From Spirochaetae bacterium HGW-Spirochaetae-7 (GTDB taxonomy: Bacteria; Spirochaetota; Spirochaetia; Treponematales; UBA12059), in contig PGXR01000098.1 of the NCBI GenBank assembly GCA_002839245.1, positions 1 to 11,833 of the forward strand: a DNA stretch of 11,833 nt, given 5' to 3'. Shown piece after piece: positions 1-6,184 of this stretch. The notes beneath the pieces are model-generated. The model saw nothing but the letters and a program-made list of their open reading frames with translations, was not told where the DNA came from and ran no database searches. Position numbers and translations under genes: made by a program. Within the stretch, counting starts at the first letter, position 1. Every line of letters starts with the position of its first letter.

Positions 1-399
1 CCGCCGAGGGCGGTCGCCGTGATGCTGCGATTCCTCGAGCGTCACCATGCCGATCCGCGGAACCTGCTCGAGCCCAGGCACGGGCTCGAATACGTGTACG
101 ACCGCTCCGGCCCGGATCCATTCAGCGGCGAGTACGCCGCAGACCGGGAAATCCTGGTCGACTCCATAGCCAGGCTCGGAGCATCGGTACCTCCCATCCT
201 CCTGTCGTACCTCGGCGCAACGAGGGACCTCGTGTATCTGGGCGCAGCTCTCGACTCCGATTTCGGCGGCGCGGTTGAATGCGCCATCCTTGTGCCGTTC
301 CGAGGTCTGAACCAGAAGGCACGCGCCAGATTCATCGACAGTTATATAAGCATCAATCCAGATCGCTTCCGGGAACTACGGAACAAGGAGAGCACATGA
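1..399 (+). CDS. C-terminal part of a probable GNAT/hemolysin-like (OlsB-type) acyltransferase, 5' truncated by window
   Basis: The frame is open from base 1 to a TGA at 397-399, so the gene starts outside the window; the GTG/ATG at 19/22 are probably internal codons. The visible 132 residues end with a segment around LGASVPPILLSYLGA, then LDSDFGGAVECAILVPF and an ARARFIDSY stretch. From memory this resembles the C-terminal half of the hemolysin-like GNAT domain (PF13444/OlsB-like), where PPL-x-YL-x-LGA is followed by D-x-DFG and a hydrophobic strand. Known members transfer an acyl group from acyl-ACP to an amine to make lyso-amino lipids, sometimes fused to PlsC. The N-terminal cofactor-binding part is not visible, so the assignment rests on a short region. 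The stop overlaps the next start as ATGA, so translation of the two genes is probably coupled. The substrate cannot be told. Confidence 0.55.
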   Translation, partial: PPRAVAVMLRFLERHHADPRNLLEPRHGLEYVYDRSGPDPFSGEYAADREILVDSIARLGASVPPILLSYLGATRDLVYLGAALDSDFGGAVECAILVPFRGLNQKARARFIDSYISINPDRFRELRNKEST

Positions 400-1820
400 C
401 CCATGAACGCACAGCATCCAACCAGGCAGCCCTCGGCGCCTCGCTCCAGGACCTGCTGGCTCCCACCCTGGAACTGGCCACCTGGTTCCTGTCCAGGGAA
501 GACGAGCTTCCCGAGCCGGAACTCCGGGAACCACAGGCGATGCGCGCCAGACTCGACGCGGGCCTCGGAGACTCGGGGCACGAGGCGGCTGAAGCAATGG
601 AGAAGATGCGCGCGATACTCGGCCAGACGCCGTCGAGTTCGTCGTGGCGCTTTCTGAACCAGCTCTTCGGAGGCCGGGTCGGCATGGCAAGCGCTGCGGA
701 GATGCTCGCCGTGCTCCCCAACTCGTCGATGTACACGCTCAAGGCGGCCGGCGCACAGGTCCTCGTCGAAAACGAGGTTCTGGGCAGGATGTGCTCCAAG
801 GTCGGATTCGGCTCGGGCGAAGGCAGTTTCGTACCCGGCGGCTCGAGCGCCAATCTGGTGGCACTGCTCATGGCCCGGGACCGCGCGGCGCCGGGTATCA
901 GGGACTCGGGGTCGGCAGGCTCGACCCTGATCGCGTACACCTCGGTGGAGGCCCATTACTCCATACCCAAGAATGCAGGAATCATCGGGTTGGGAAGGAA
1001 GAACGTCAGGCTCGTCGAGGCTGACACGGAGGGGTGCATGATCCCCGCCGCTCTCGAAGCTGCCATCGAAGCCGACCTGGCTGCAGGAAACAAACCGTTT
1101 TTCGTCAACGCCACGGCGGGTACCACGGTCCGCGGAGCCTTTGACCCGATCCGCGCAATAGCCGGGGTGGCAGGGAAGCATGGCCTGTGGCTGCACGTCG
1201 ACGGAGCGCTCGGAGGATCCATGGCGCTTTCAGCTGAACATCGGCATCTGGTGGACGGTTCGGAGCTTGCCGACTCATTTGCCTGGAACCCCCACAAGAT
1301 GATGGGCATACCGCTACAAGCTTCGGTCATCCTCGTGGCGCGCAGGGGCAGCCTGTCAGCCAGCCTGGACGAGACGGCCGATTACCTCTTCCAGGCGGAC
1401 GTCGACGAGTGGAACCCGGGCCACCGCTCGGTACAGTGCGGCAGGAGGAATGACGCCTTCAAGCTCTGGGCAGCGTGGTACCACCTGGGAGACTCAGGTT
1501 GGGATGCCCGCATCGGCAGGCAGATGGCCTTGGCAAGGACGGCCGCGGCGATGATTGCCGTCGATCCGGAACTGGAACTCCTTGAACAGCCGCAATCAAT
1601 CAACGTCTGCTTCGTAGTACGGGGCCGCTCGAGCGAGGACGTCTGCGACCTGCTCGACCATGACGGGATAATCAAGATAGGCCATGGCCAGGTCCGCGGC
1701 CGCAGGGGCATACGGCTTGTCTGTGTAAACCCCGACCTGGACAAGACCACCTTAAAGAAAATATTGGACGAGATAAAGCTGGCGGGCAGGTCGCTCGCTG
1801 TGGAAGGAAAAAAGCCATGA
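396..1820 (+). CDS. Group II pyridoxal-phosphate decarboxylase (glutamate / cysteine-sulfinate decarboxylase-like)
   Basis: This 474-residue protein is a fold-type I PLP enzyme that removes the alpha-carboxylate of an amino acid in the cytoplasm. The visible landmarks are the phosphate-binding GGSSAN at about 148-153, the ring-stacking His in EAHYS (H187), TAGTTVRGAFDPI, the HVDGA aspartate that holds the pyridine nitrogen (D269), and the Schiff-base lysine in NPHKMMG (K301). The following segments (YLFQAD, SVQCGRRNDAFKLW and NVCF) follow animal GAD65/CSAD closely, and length fits bacterial group II members. The family uses glutamate, cysteine sulfinate, aspartate or aromatic amino acids; the substrate is not decided by the sequence. 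I chose ATG 396 because a strong AAGGAGAG Shine-Dalgarno lies just upstream and the start overlaps the preceding stop as ATGA; an upstream in-frame ATG at 279 would lie deep inside the previous gene. The stop overlaps the next start in the same way. Confidence 0.9.
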   Translation: MTHERTASNQAALGASLQDLLAPTLELATWFLSREDELPEPELREPQAMRARLDAGLGDSGHEAAEAMEKMRAILGQTPSSSSWRFLNQLFGGRVGMASAAEMLAVLPNSSMYTLKAAGAQVLVENEVLGRMCSKVGFGSGEGSFVPGGSSANLVALLMARDRAAPGIRDSGSAGSTLIAYTSVEAHYSIPKNAGIIGLGRKNVRLVEADTEGCMIPAALEAAIEADLAAGNKPFFVNATAGTTVRGAFDPIRAIAGVAGKHGLWLHVDGALGGSMALSAEHRHLVDGSELADSFAWNPHKMMGIPLQASVILVARRGSLSASLDETADYLFQADVDEWNPGHRSVQCGRRNDAFKLWAAWYHLGDSGWDARIGRQMALARTAAAMIAVDPELELLEQPQSINVCFVVRGRSSEDVCDLLDHDGIIKIGHGQVRGRRGIRLVCVNPDLDKTTLKKILDEIKLAGRSLAVEGKKP

Positions 1821-3343
1821 ATACTGCCGATTGGGAATTCGAACTGAGCCCTGATGACCAAAGCAACAGGACTCTTGTCTCCAACGTCCATCCCCGGGAT
1901 TGGGTGAACCCGGAGCCGGCCTCGATATACAACCTCGTGGTGGTCGGCGCCGGCACGGCCGGACTCATTTCCGCGATCGGCGCGGCTTCCCTCGGCGGCA
2001 AGGTAGCCCTCGTTGAAAGGCACCTGATGGGAGGCGACTGCCTGAACGTCGGTTGCGTGCCGTCAAAAGCCCTCATCAGATCGTCGCGGGCCGCTCACCA
2101 GGCGGCCAACGGGCAGGTCTTCGGCCTGGGATCGAGGAAGATCGACGGGTCCGAGTTTGCCACGGTGATGGCCAGGCTGCGCAGCGTCAGGGCGGGAATA
2201 AGCGAACACGACTCGGCGACCCGCTATGCTAAAATGGGTATCGACGTGTTCCTGGGCGAGGCAAGCTTCGTCGACCGCCACAGCGTGAGCGTCGGGGGAC
2301 AGACCCTCCGCTTCCGCAAAGCCATCATCGCCTCGGGTGCACGGGCCTTCAGCCCTCCCATCCCCGGCCTGTCCGGTGCAGGATTCCTGACCAACGAGAC
2401 ATTGTTCAACCTGGTGGCGCTGCCCAGGAGGCTCGCGGTGATAGGAGGGGGTCCCATCGGTTGCGAAATGGCGCAGGCCTTCAGGCGCCTGGGTTCGGAG
2501 GTGACCATCATCGAGTTGTCGCGTTTCCTCCCAAGGGAAGACCCCGACGCTTCCGCCCTGCTCGCGACGGTTTTCAAACGGGAAGGCATCACGGTGCTCC
2601 TAGAAACAAAACCGCTGAAAGTTGAGTCAGCAGGCCCGGAGAAGCGGATTACTGTACAGGCGCCGGACGGGGAACGCGTGATCGAGGTAGACGAAATACT
2701 GATAGGGGCCGGTCGAAGGCCAAATATCGACGGTATGGGCCTCGAGGCGGCCGGCGTTGAATACGACGAGCGCTTTGGCATCAAGGTCGACGACTTCCTC
2801 CGAAGCTCGAATCCCGGCATTTATGCCGCGGGCGATGTCTGCATGGCGTGGAAATTCACCCATGCCGCGGATGCGGCCGCGCGGATTGCAATCCAGAACG
2901 CCTTGTTCAAGGGTCGGAAGCGCCTGTCGGCCCTCACCATGCCGTGGTGCACCTATACCGATCCGGAGATCGCCCACGTCGGGATGTATGAATCGGAGGC
3001 CAAGGCGAAGGGAATAGAGACGGAAAGCTTCAGGGTGGACATGGCCGACAACGATCGCGCCGTGGCGGACGGCGAGACGGAAGGTTTCGTGAAGATCACC
3101 CTCAGGAAAGGCAGCGACAAGATCCTCGGCGCCACGATCATGGCCGCGCACGCGGGCGATTTGATAAGCGAGCTGTCGGTGGCCATGGCCGGCAAGGTCG
3201 GTCTCAAGGCGCTGAACAACGTCATCCATCCCTACCCGACCCAGGCCGAAGCCATCAAGCGGACAGCGAGTGCCTGGAACAAGACCAGGTTGACGCCCAG
3301 TGCTGCCCGCTTCCTCAAGTGGCTATTAGCCAAGCAACTGTAG
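1817..3343 (+). CDS. Mercuric-reductase-like FAD/NAD(P) disulfide oxidoreductase
   Basis: This 508-residue class I pyridine-nucleotide disulfide oxidoreductase should be a cytoplasmic flavoprotein. It has an N-terminal extension of about 38 residues, an FAD-binding GAGTAG at 44-49, the redox-active disulfide in GGDCLNVGCVPSK (C75 and C80), an NAD(P)-binding GGGPIG at 210-215, the second FAD motif GIYAAGDV at about 334-341, and a dimerisation domain ending in HPYPTQAE (471-478). In lipoamide dehydrogenase and glutathione reductase the proton-relay His precedes this PT; here that place is Tyr473, as in MerA. The vicinal C-terminal cysteines of true mercuric reductase are missing, so Hg(II) reduction is not supported. 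Start ATG 1817 overlaps the decarboxylase stop (ATGA) and follows a GGAAGGA ribosome site, so it is probably co-translated. The electron acceptor is unknown. Confidence 0.88.
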   Translation: MNTADWEFELSPDDQSNRTLVSNVHPRDWVNPEPASIYNLVVVGAGTAGLISAIGAASLGGKVALVERHLMGGDCLNVGCVPSKALIRSSRAAHQAANGQVFGLGSRKIDGSEFATVMARLRSVRAGISEHDSATRYAKMGIDVFLGEASFVDRHSVSVGGQTLRFRKAIIASGARAFSPPIPGLSGAGFLTNETLFNLVALPRRLAVIGGGPIGCEMAQAFRRLGSEVTIIELSRFLPREDPDASALLATVFKREGITVLLETKPLKVESAGPEKRITVQAPDGERVIEVDEILIGAGRRPNIDGMGLEAAGVEYDERFGIKVDDFLRSSNPGIYAAGDVCMAWKFTHAADAAARIAIQNALFKGRKRLSALTMPWCTYTDPEIAHVGMYESEAKAKGIETESFRVDMADNDRAVADGETEGFVKITLRKGSDKILGATIMAAHAGDLISELSVAMAGKVGLKALNNVIHPYPTQAEAIKRTASAWNKTRLTPSAARFLKWLLAKQL

Positions 3344-3360
3344 GGAGTCGAGAGGTGGTA

Positions 3361-3556
3361 GCGGTTTTTTGGAGAATAGGGGATTCGGCTTGCGCGCGTC
3401 GCATCAGGCGACGACGCTCCAGCCCGCCTCGTTCGCTTACGGCGCCATCCTTGGCGCCTCTTCGCCGCTACCGCGGCGCGCTCACTCGGTTCGAATCCCC
3501 TATTCTCCTTATTAAAAAACCGCCCTGAAGGCGGTTTTTGGAGAATAGGGGATTCG
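3361..3556. repeat. Composite palindromic element built from copies of the tRNA-Ala 3' end
   Basis: The 26-27 bases that cover the terminator tail plus the last bases of the tRNA gene occur three times. Copies at 3361-3387 and 3531-3556 are in the same orientation (the second has one T fewer). An inverted copy lies at 3492-3522, interrupted by five bases (ttatt, 3509-3513). The first and inverted copies form a long inverted repeat enclosing about 104 bases. Inside are three tandem hairpins: 3397-3402 with 3408-3413, 3441-3447 with 3452-3458, and 3463-3468 with 3473-3478. The stretch 3488-3508 reads like a tRNA T-loop and acceptor 3' strand on the plus strand, but no D-arm or anticodon arm precedes it. 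No plausible protein is encoded in 3344-3538. It may be a REP/MITE-like palindrome or an integration scar; the pattern is visible, its origin is inferred. Confidence 0.8.
3514..3539. terminator. Bidirectional intrinsic terminator (tRNA-Ala on minus strand; possibly the 396-3343 operon on plus strand)
   Basis: A perfect stem (ccgcc with ggcgg, extended by A/T pairs) encloses a five-base loop ctgaa. It is flanked by an A tract on one side and a T tract on the other, so it can terminate in both directions. On the minus strand it begins immediately after the tRNA 3' end. On the plus strand it is the first good terminator downstream of the flavoprotein stop at 3343. Confidence 0.8.
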
Positions 3557-3611
3557 AACCCCTGACCTATAGATTGCGAACCTATCGCTCTACCAACTGA
3601 GCTAATTCCCC
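3539..3611 (-). tRNA. tRNA-Ala (anticodon CGC)
   Basis: The reverse complement folds into a standard 73-base cloverleaf. The acceptor stem is GGGGAAT with ATTCTCC, the D-arm is GCTC-AGTTGGTA-GAGC, the anticodon arm is ATAGG-TTCGCAA-TCTAT, the variable loop is AGGTC and the T-arm is AGGGG-TTCGAAT-CCCCT. The anticodon CGC (plus-strand 3576-3578) reads GCG alanine codons. The G3:U70 wobble pair, the main alanine identity element, is present, and the discriminator base is A. The next bases are AAA, so CCA is not encoded and must be added after transcription. The anticodon stem ends in a G-T pair. Confidence 0.95.
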
Positions 3612-3626
3612 GATGATTGCGTGAGG

Positions 3627-3655
3627 AATATACAGAATACGATTGTTTAAATCAA
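3627..3655 (-). promoter_or_regulatory. Sigma70-type promoter of tRNA-Ala
   Basis: On the minus strand a -35 box TTGATT (3655-3650) is separated by 17 bases from a -10 box TATATT (3632-3627). Transcription should begin near 3620, about nine bases before the tRNA 5' end. The spacing and match fit a strong stable-RNA promoter. Confidence 0.75.
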
Positions 3656-3728
3656 GCGGCGGGTGTCAGACCAGGGAATGAGGGTGGCTCTTGTGCAATC
3701 TCGGGGCAGAGCCTAGGATTGTAAAACA

Positions 3729-5126
3729 ATGAAGGACAACGACATCGGCAGCCTGCGGCTTATCAAGTCGGTATTCTCGGCAAGCCCGGACATCATCACC
3801 GTCACCTTGCTCACCGACGGAAAACTGATTGATGTAAACGAGGAATTCGAGTCGCGCACTGGCTACACCAGGGACGGCGTAATGGGCAAGTCTTCGCTTG
3901 CCCTGAAGATGTGGGTCGACGTCGACCGCCGTGACGAATTCCGTTCCTTGCTGACGCGGGACGGCGTGATCAGGGATTTCAAGGCCAGACTCCGTCATGC
4001 GGATGGCGAAGTACGCGAATACCAGCTGTCGGCCTCGGTCGTCAAACTCGGCGACGATCCTACCATCGTAACTATATTCAGGGATATTACCGAAGCCGCC
4101 CTGGCCGAAGAGAGGCTCGGGAAGAGCGCTTTCCTCCTCGAGCGCGCCGAGGAGATAGCCAAAATCGGCAGCTGGGAATTCGATTATGCCACCAAGGTCG
4201 TCACAGGATCGGAGGGTTCCGCACGCATCTATGGGGTGCCGAGGGACCATCTGACCGTAGCGACAATCGAAGGCGTGCCGTTGCCAGAATATCGGCAGCT
4301 CCTGAATACCGCCCGGGACGATCTCATCCTGCACGGCAAACCATACGACATCGAATTCAGGATACGCCGCCAGAACGACGGGGAAGTGCTTGACATCCAC
4401 TCCAAAGCGCTCTGGGACGGCTCCAGGAAGCGCCTTTTTGGCATAATCCGCGACATTACCGAGGAAAAGAAGGCGGAGGCCGGGCTCAAGGAAGCGATAG
4501 CGACGCGCGACGCTTTGATACGGGAACTCTACCACCGCATCAACAATACGCTCCAGACAATCATCTCGCTTATGGTGCTTGAGCAATCCCGAGACCCTTC
4601 GCGGGATTACCAGGACTTGATACGCCGCATGGCGAGCCGGGTACAGGCGATAGCACAGGTACATGAAAGCCTTTACGAATCACGAAGCCTGTCCCGCATC
4701 GACCTGAAGGAATTTTTCCCCCGCCTCATCAACCTGATGAAAGAAAGCAGGACATCTGGCGGCGCGTTTGATTTTCAGCTGGACGTCGATACAGTCGGGT
4801 TGAACATTGACGCGGCCGTGCCATGCGGCATCATGCTCGTGGAGTTGCTTGACAATGCCATGATCCATGCCTACCCGACCGGTCGGGGCGGACCTATACG
4901 GCTGTCCGCTCGAAAGAGTCATGACGGTTTCGTCTCGATAACCGTTTCCGACCAAGGCAAGGGCGCTGGGGAGGATTTCGACGACTTGCCGCCAAACCGT
5001 CTCGGCCTTCGCTTGGTCAGGGAAATAGTAGAAAGCCAGCTTCGGGGCACTATCGAAGTGCGGAAAACGCCCGGTTTCGGCTATACCTTCCGGTTCAGCG
5101 ATGAATACCTCGAGGAACGGGTCTAG
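3729..5126 (+). CDS. PAS-domain sensor histidine kinase, HisKA_2/HWE-like type
   Basis: This 465-residue protein has no membrane segment or signal peptide, so it probably senses a cytoplasmic cue. Residues about 10-125 and 138-248 are two PAS/PAC units, each closing with an RDITE motif. A short linker leads to the dimerisation domain with the phospho-acceptor His269 in ELYHRINNTLQTI, the signature of the HisKA_2 family (PF07568) rather than classical HisKA. The ATPase domain follows, with the N box ELLDNAMIHA (N376), the G1 box DQGKGA and the G2 region GLRLVREIV (426-434). Such kinases usually signal to stand-alone regulators, often without an adjacent partner, and none is seen here. Start ATG 3729 has an AGGA ten bases upstream and an in-frame stop at 3714-3716 rules out a longer protein. 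The signal and target are unknown. Confidence 0.92.
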   Translation: MKDNDIGSLRLIKSVFSASPDIITVTLLTDGKLIDVNEEFESRTGYTRDGVMGKSSLALKMWVDVDRRDEFRSLLTRDGVIRDFKARLRHADGEVREYQLSASVVKLGDDPTIVTIFRDITEAALAEERLGKSAFLLERAEEIAKIGSWEFDYATKVVTGSEGSARIYGVPRDHLTVATIEGVPLPEYRQLLNTARDDLILHGKPYDIEFRIRRQNDGEVLDIHSKALWDGSRKRLFGIIRDITEEKKAEAGLKEAIATRDALIRELYHRINNTLQTIISLMVLEQSRDPSRDYQDLIRRMASRVQAIAQVHESLYESRSLSRIDLKEFFPRLINLMKESRTSGGAFDFQLDVDTVGLNIDAAVPCGIMLVELLDNAMIHAYPTGRGGPIRLSARKSHDGFVSITVSDQGKGAGEDFDDLPPNRLGLRLVREIVESQLRGTIEVRKTPGFGYTFRFSDEYLEERV

Positions 5127-5179
5127 CCCGGATTGCTTTCCGCTGGAATAGCGCTACCTTCTCTTGTACGAGGCACAAG

Positions 5180-5713
5180 ATGAAACGGTCAATCATTCTG
5201 GCAATTGCCCTGGGTACCGTGGCGTTGGCCGCCAGAGCGGACGATCCGCGCTACGTCTACGAGATACGCGAGCTCGACAAGGCCGCTGGCTCGGCCGCGA
5301 GCCAGGTATGGGCCATGAACGTGGGCATCGTCGCCGAAGCCGCGCGCTTGTACGTGCCCGTATCGTTCGTCAAGAAATCGGGAGCAGTATCTTTCACGCT
5401 CGACGGGACGATGTCGTTCTCGACCGGGGCAAGCGTCGAGGTCGAACGCTCTGCCGGACGGATCCTCTTGCGCCACGAGGTGTCGGTCAAAGGAGCGCAG
5501 CCGCTGCCCAGAGCTGACAAGCGCTCGACAATCCGTTTCAGCCTTTCTGACATAGTCAGGAAAGGCGGCAAGGATTCGGGTTCCCCGCTGTCGTACGCGC
5601 TCAGGAAGGCAATCGACGCTTCGTCGTACAAGACAGGCAGGGCCTGGGTGGAATCGGCCGTTTACGACGGAGCCGGTCGCTTCGTCATCGTCGTCGGACT
5701 CAAGAAAAACTGA
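5180..5713 (+). CDS. Small secreted protein of unknown function
   Basis: I do not recognise this 177-residue protein. It begins with a basic MKRS, a hydrophobic core (about residues 5-17) and an AARA-DD junction, a good Sec signal peptide cleaved near residue 20. There is no lipobox cysteine, so it is probably periplasmic or released rather than a lipoprotein. The mature part alternates short polar and hydrophobic stretches suggestive of beta strands (for example AARLYVPVSFV and VSFTLDGTMSF) and contains no cysteine. Start ATG 5180 has an AGG six bases upstream. It lies 53 bases after the kinase and 57 bases before the OsmC start, so the three may share a transcript. Its function cannot be given from the sequence. 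Confidence 0.8.
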   Translation: MKRSIILAIALGTVALAARADDPRYVYEIRELDKAAGSAASQVWAMNVGIVAEAARLYVPVSFVKKSGAVSFTLDGTMSFSTGASVEVERSAGRILLRHEVSVKGAQPLPRADKRSTIRFSLSDIVRKGGKDSGSPLSYALRKAIDASSYKTGRAWVESAVYDGAGRFVIVVGLKKN

Positions 5714-5757
5714 CGGCTCGGGATGACGCGCCGCCAGATTTCCGGTATCGTGGTGGC

Positions 5758-5763
5758 GGAGGG
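5758..5763 (+). promoter_or_regulatory. Ribosome binding site deciding the OsmC-family start
   Basis: GGAGGG lies seven bases before ATG 5771. The upstream in-frame ATG at 5723 has only a weak GGG before it, so the shorter protein is preferred. Confidence 0.75.
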
Positions 5764-5770
5764 TCATAGT

Positions 5771-6184
5771 ATGCACGAAATATCTTGCGCCTGGAAAAGC
5801 GACATGTCGTTCGTGGCCAACGTAAACGGCCACGAGCTTGTACTGGATGCCGACGAATCGTTCGGAGGCCATGACCAAGGGCCGAGGCCCAAACCGCTCG
5901 TCCTGGCGGCTCTCGCCGGCTGCTCCGGCATGGACGTGGTGTCACTCCTGCGGAAGATGCGCGAACCGGTCAGCTGGTTCAACATGCGCGTCCAGGGGCA
6001 ACTGTCCGAGGAGCATCCGAAGACCTATACGAGCGTCAGGATCATCTACGAGTTCAAGGCTTCTGATGGCCTAAAGGACGAGGCCGTCCGCAAGGCCGTC
6101 GACCTTTCGCAGGAACGCTACTGCGGCGTCAGCGCCCTCCTCAAGAAGGCCATCCCCGTCGAATTCGAGATCGCCTACCTCTGA
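5771..6184 (+). CDS. OsmC/Ohr-family protein (putative thiol peroxidase)
   Basis: The protein is 137 residues from the preferred start, normal for a compact OsmC-family member. It contains the two conserved cysteines of the family, C51 in AALAGCSGMDV and C118 in ERYCGVSALL, preceded by the basic GPRPKPLVLAAL segment. Proven relatives reduce organic or fatty acid hydroperoxides through the reactive cysteine pair, with reduction by lipoyl or other thiols; many members of this YhfA-like branch have no proven substrate. It should be cytoplasmic. The stop overlaps the stop of the convergent sulfoquinovosidase gene by ten bases, with no terminator hairpin between them. A start at 5723 would add 16 residues unlike the usual family N-terminus. 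Confidence 0.88.
   Translation: MHEISCAWKSDMSFVANVNGHELVLDADESFGGHDQGPRPKPLVLAALAGCSGMDVVSLLRKMREPVSWFNMRVQGQLSEEHPKTYTSVRIIYEFKASDGLKDEAVRKAVDLSQERYCGVSALLKKAIPVEFEIAYL

Noticed and set aside
279..395. Longer start for the decarboxylase
   Set aside because: It would overlap the acyltransferase C-terminus by about 120 bases and lacks family similarity, while ATG 396 has a strong ribosome site and an ATGA overlap.
342..1196. A 284-codon open frame on the minus strand
   Set aside because: It is antisense to the PLP decarboxylase, whose active-site motifs fix the plus-strand frame.
1817..3343. True mercuric reductase (merA)
   Set aside because: There is no N-terminal heavy-metal domain, no C-terminal cysteine pair and no mer genes nearby.
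3361..3556. CRISPR array
   Set aside because: Only three repeat copies exist, one is inverted, and they match the adjacent tRNA end; there are no regular spacers or cas genes.
5723..5770. Longer start for the OsmC-family protein
   Set aside because: It has a weak ribosome site; GGAGGG before ATG 5771 is far better.
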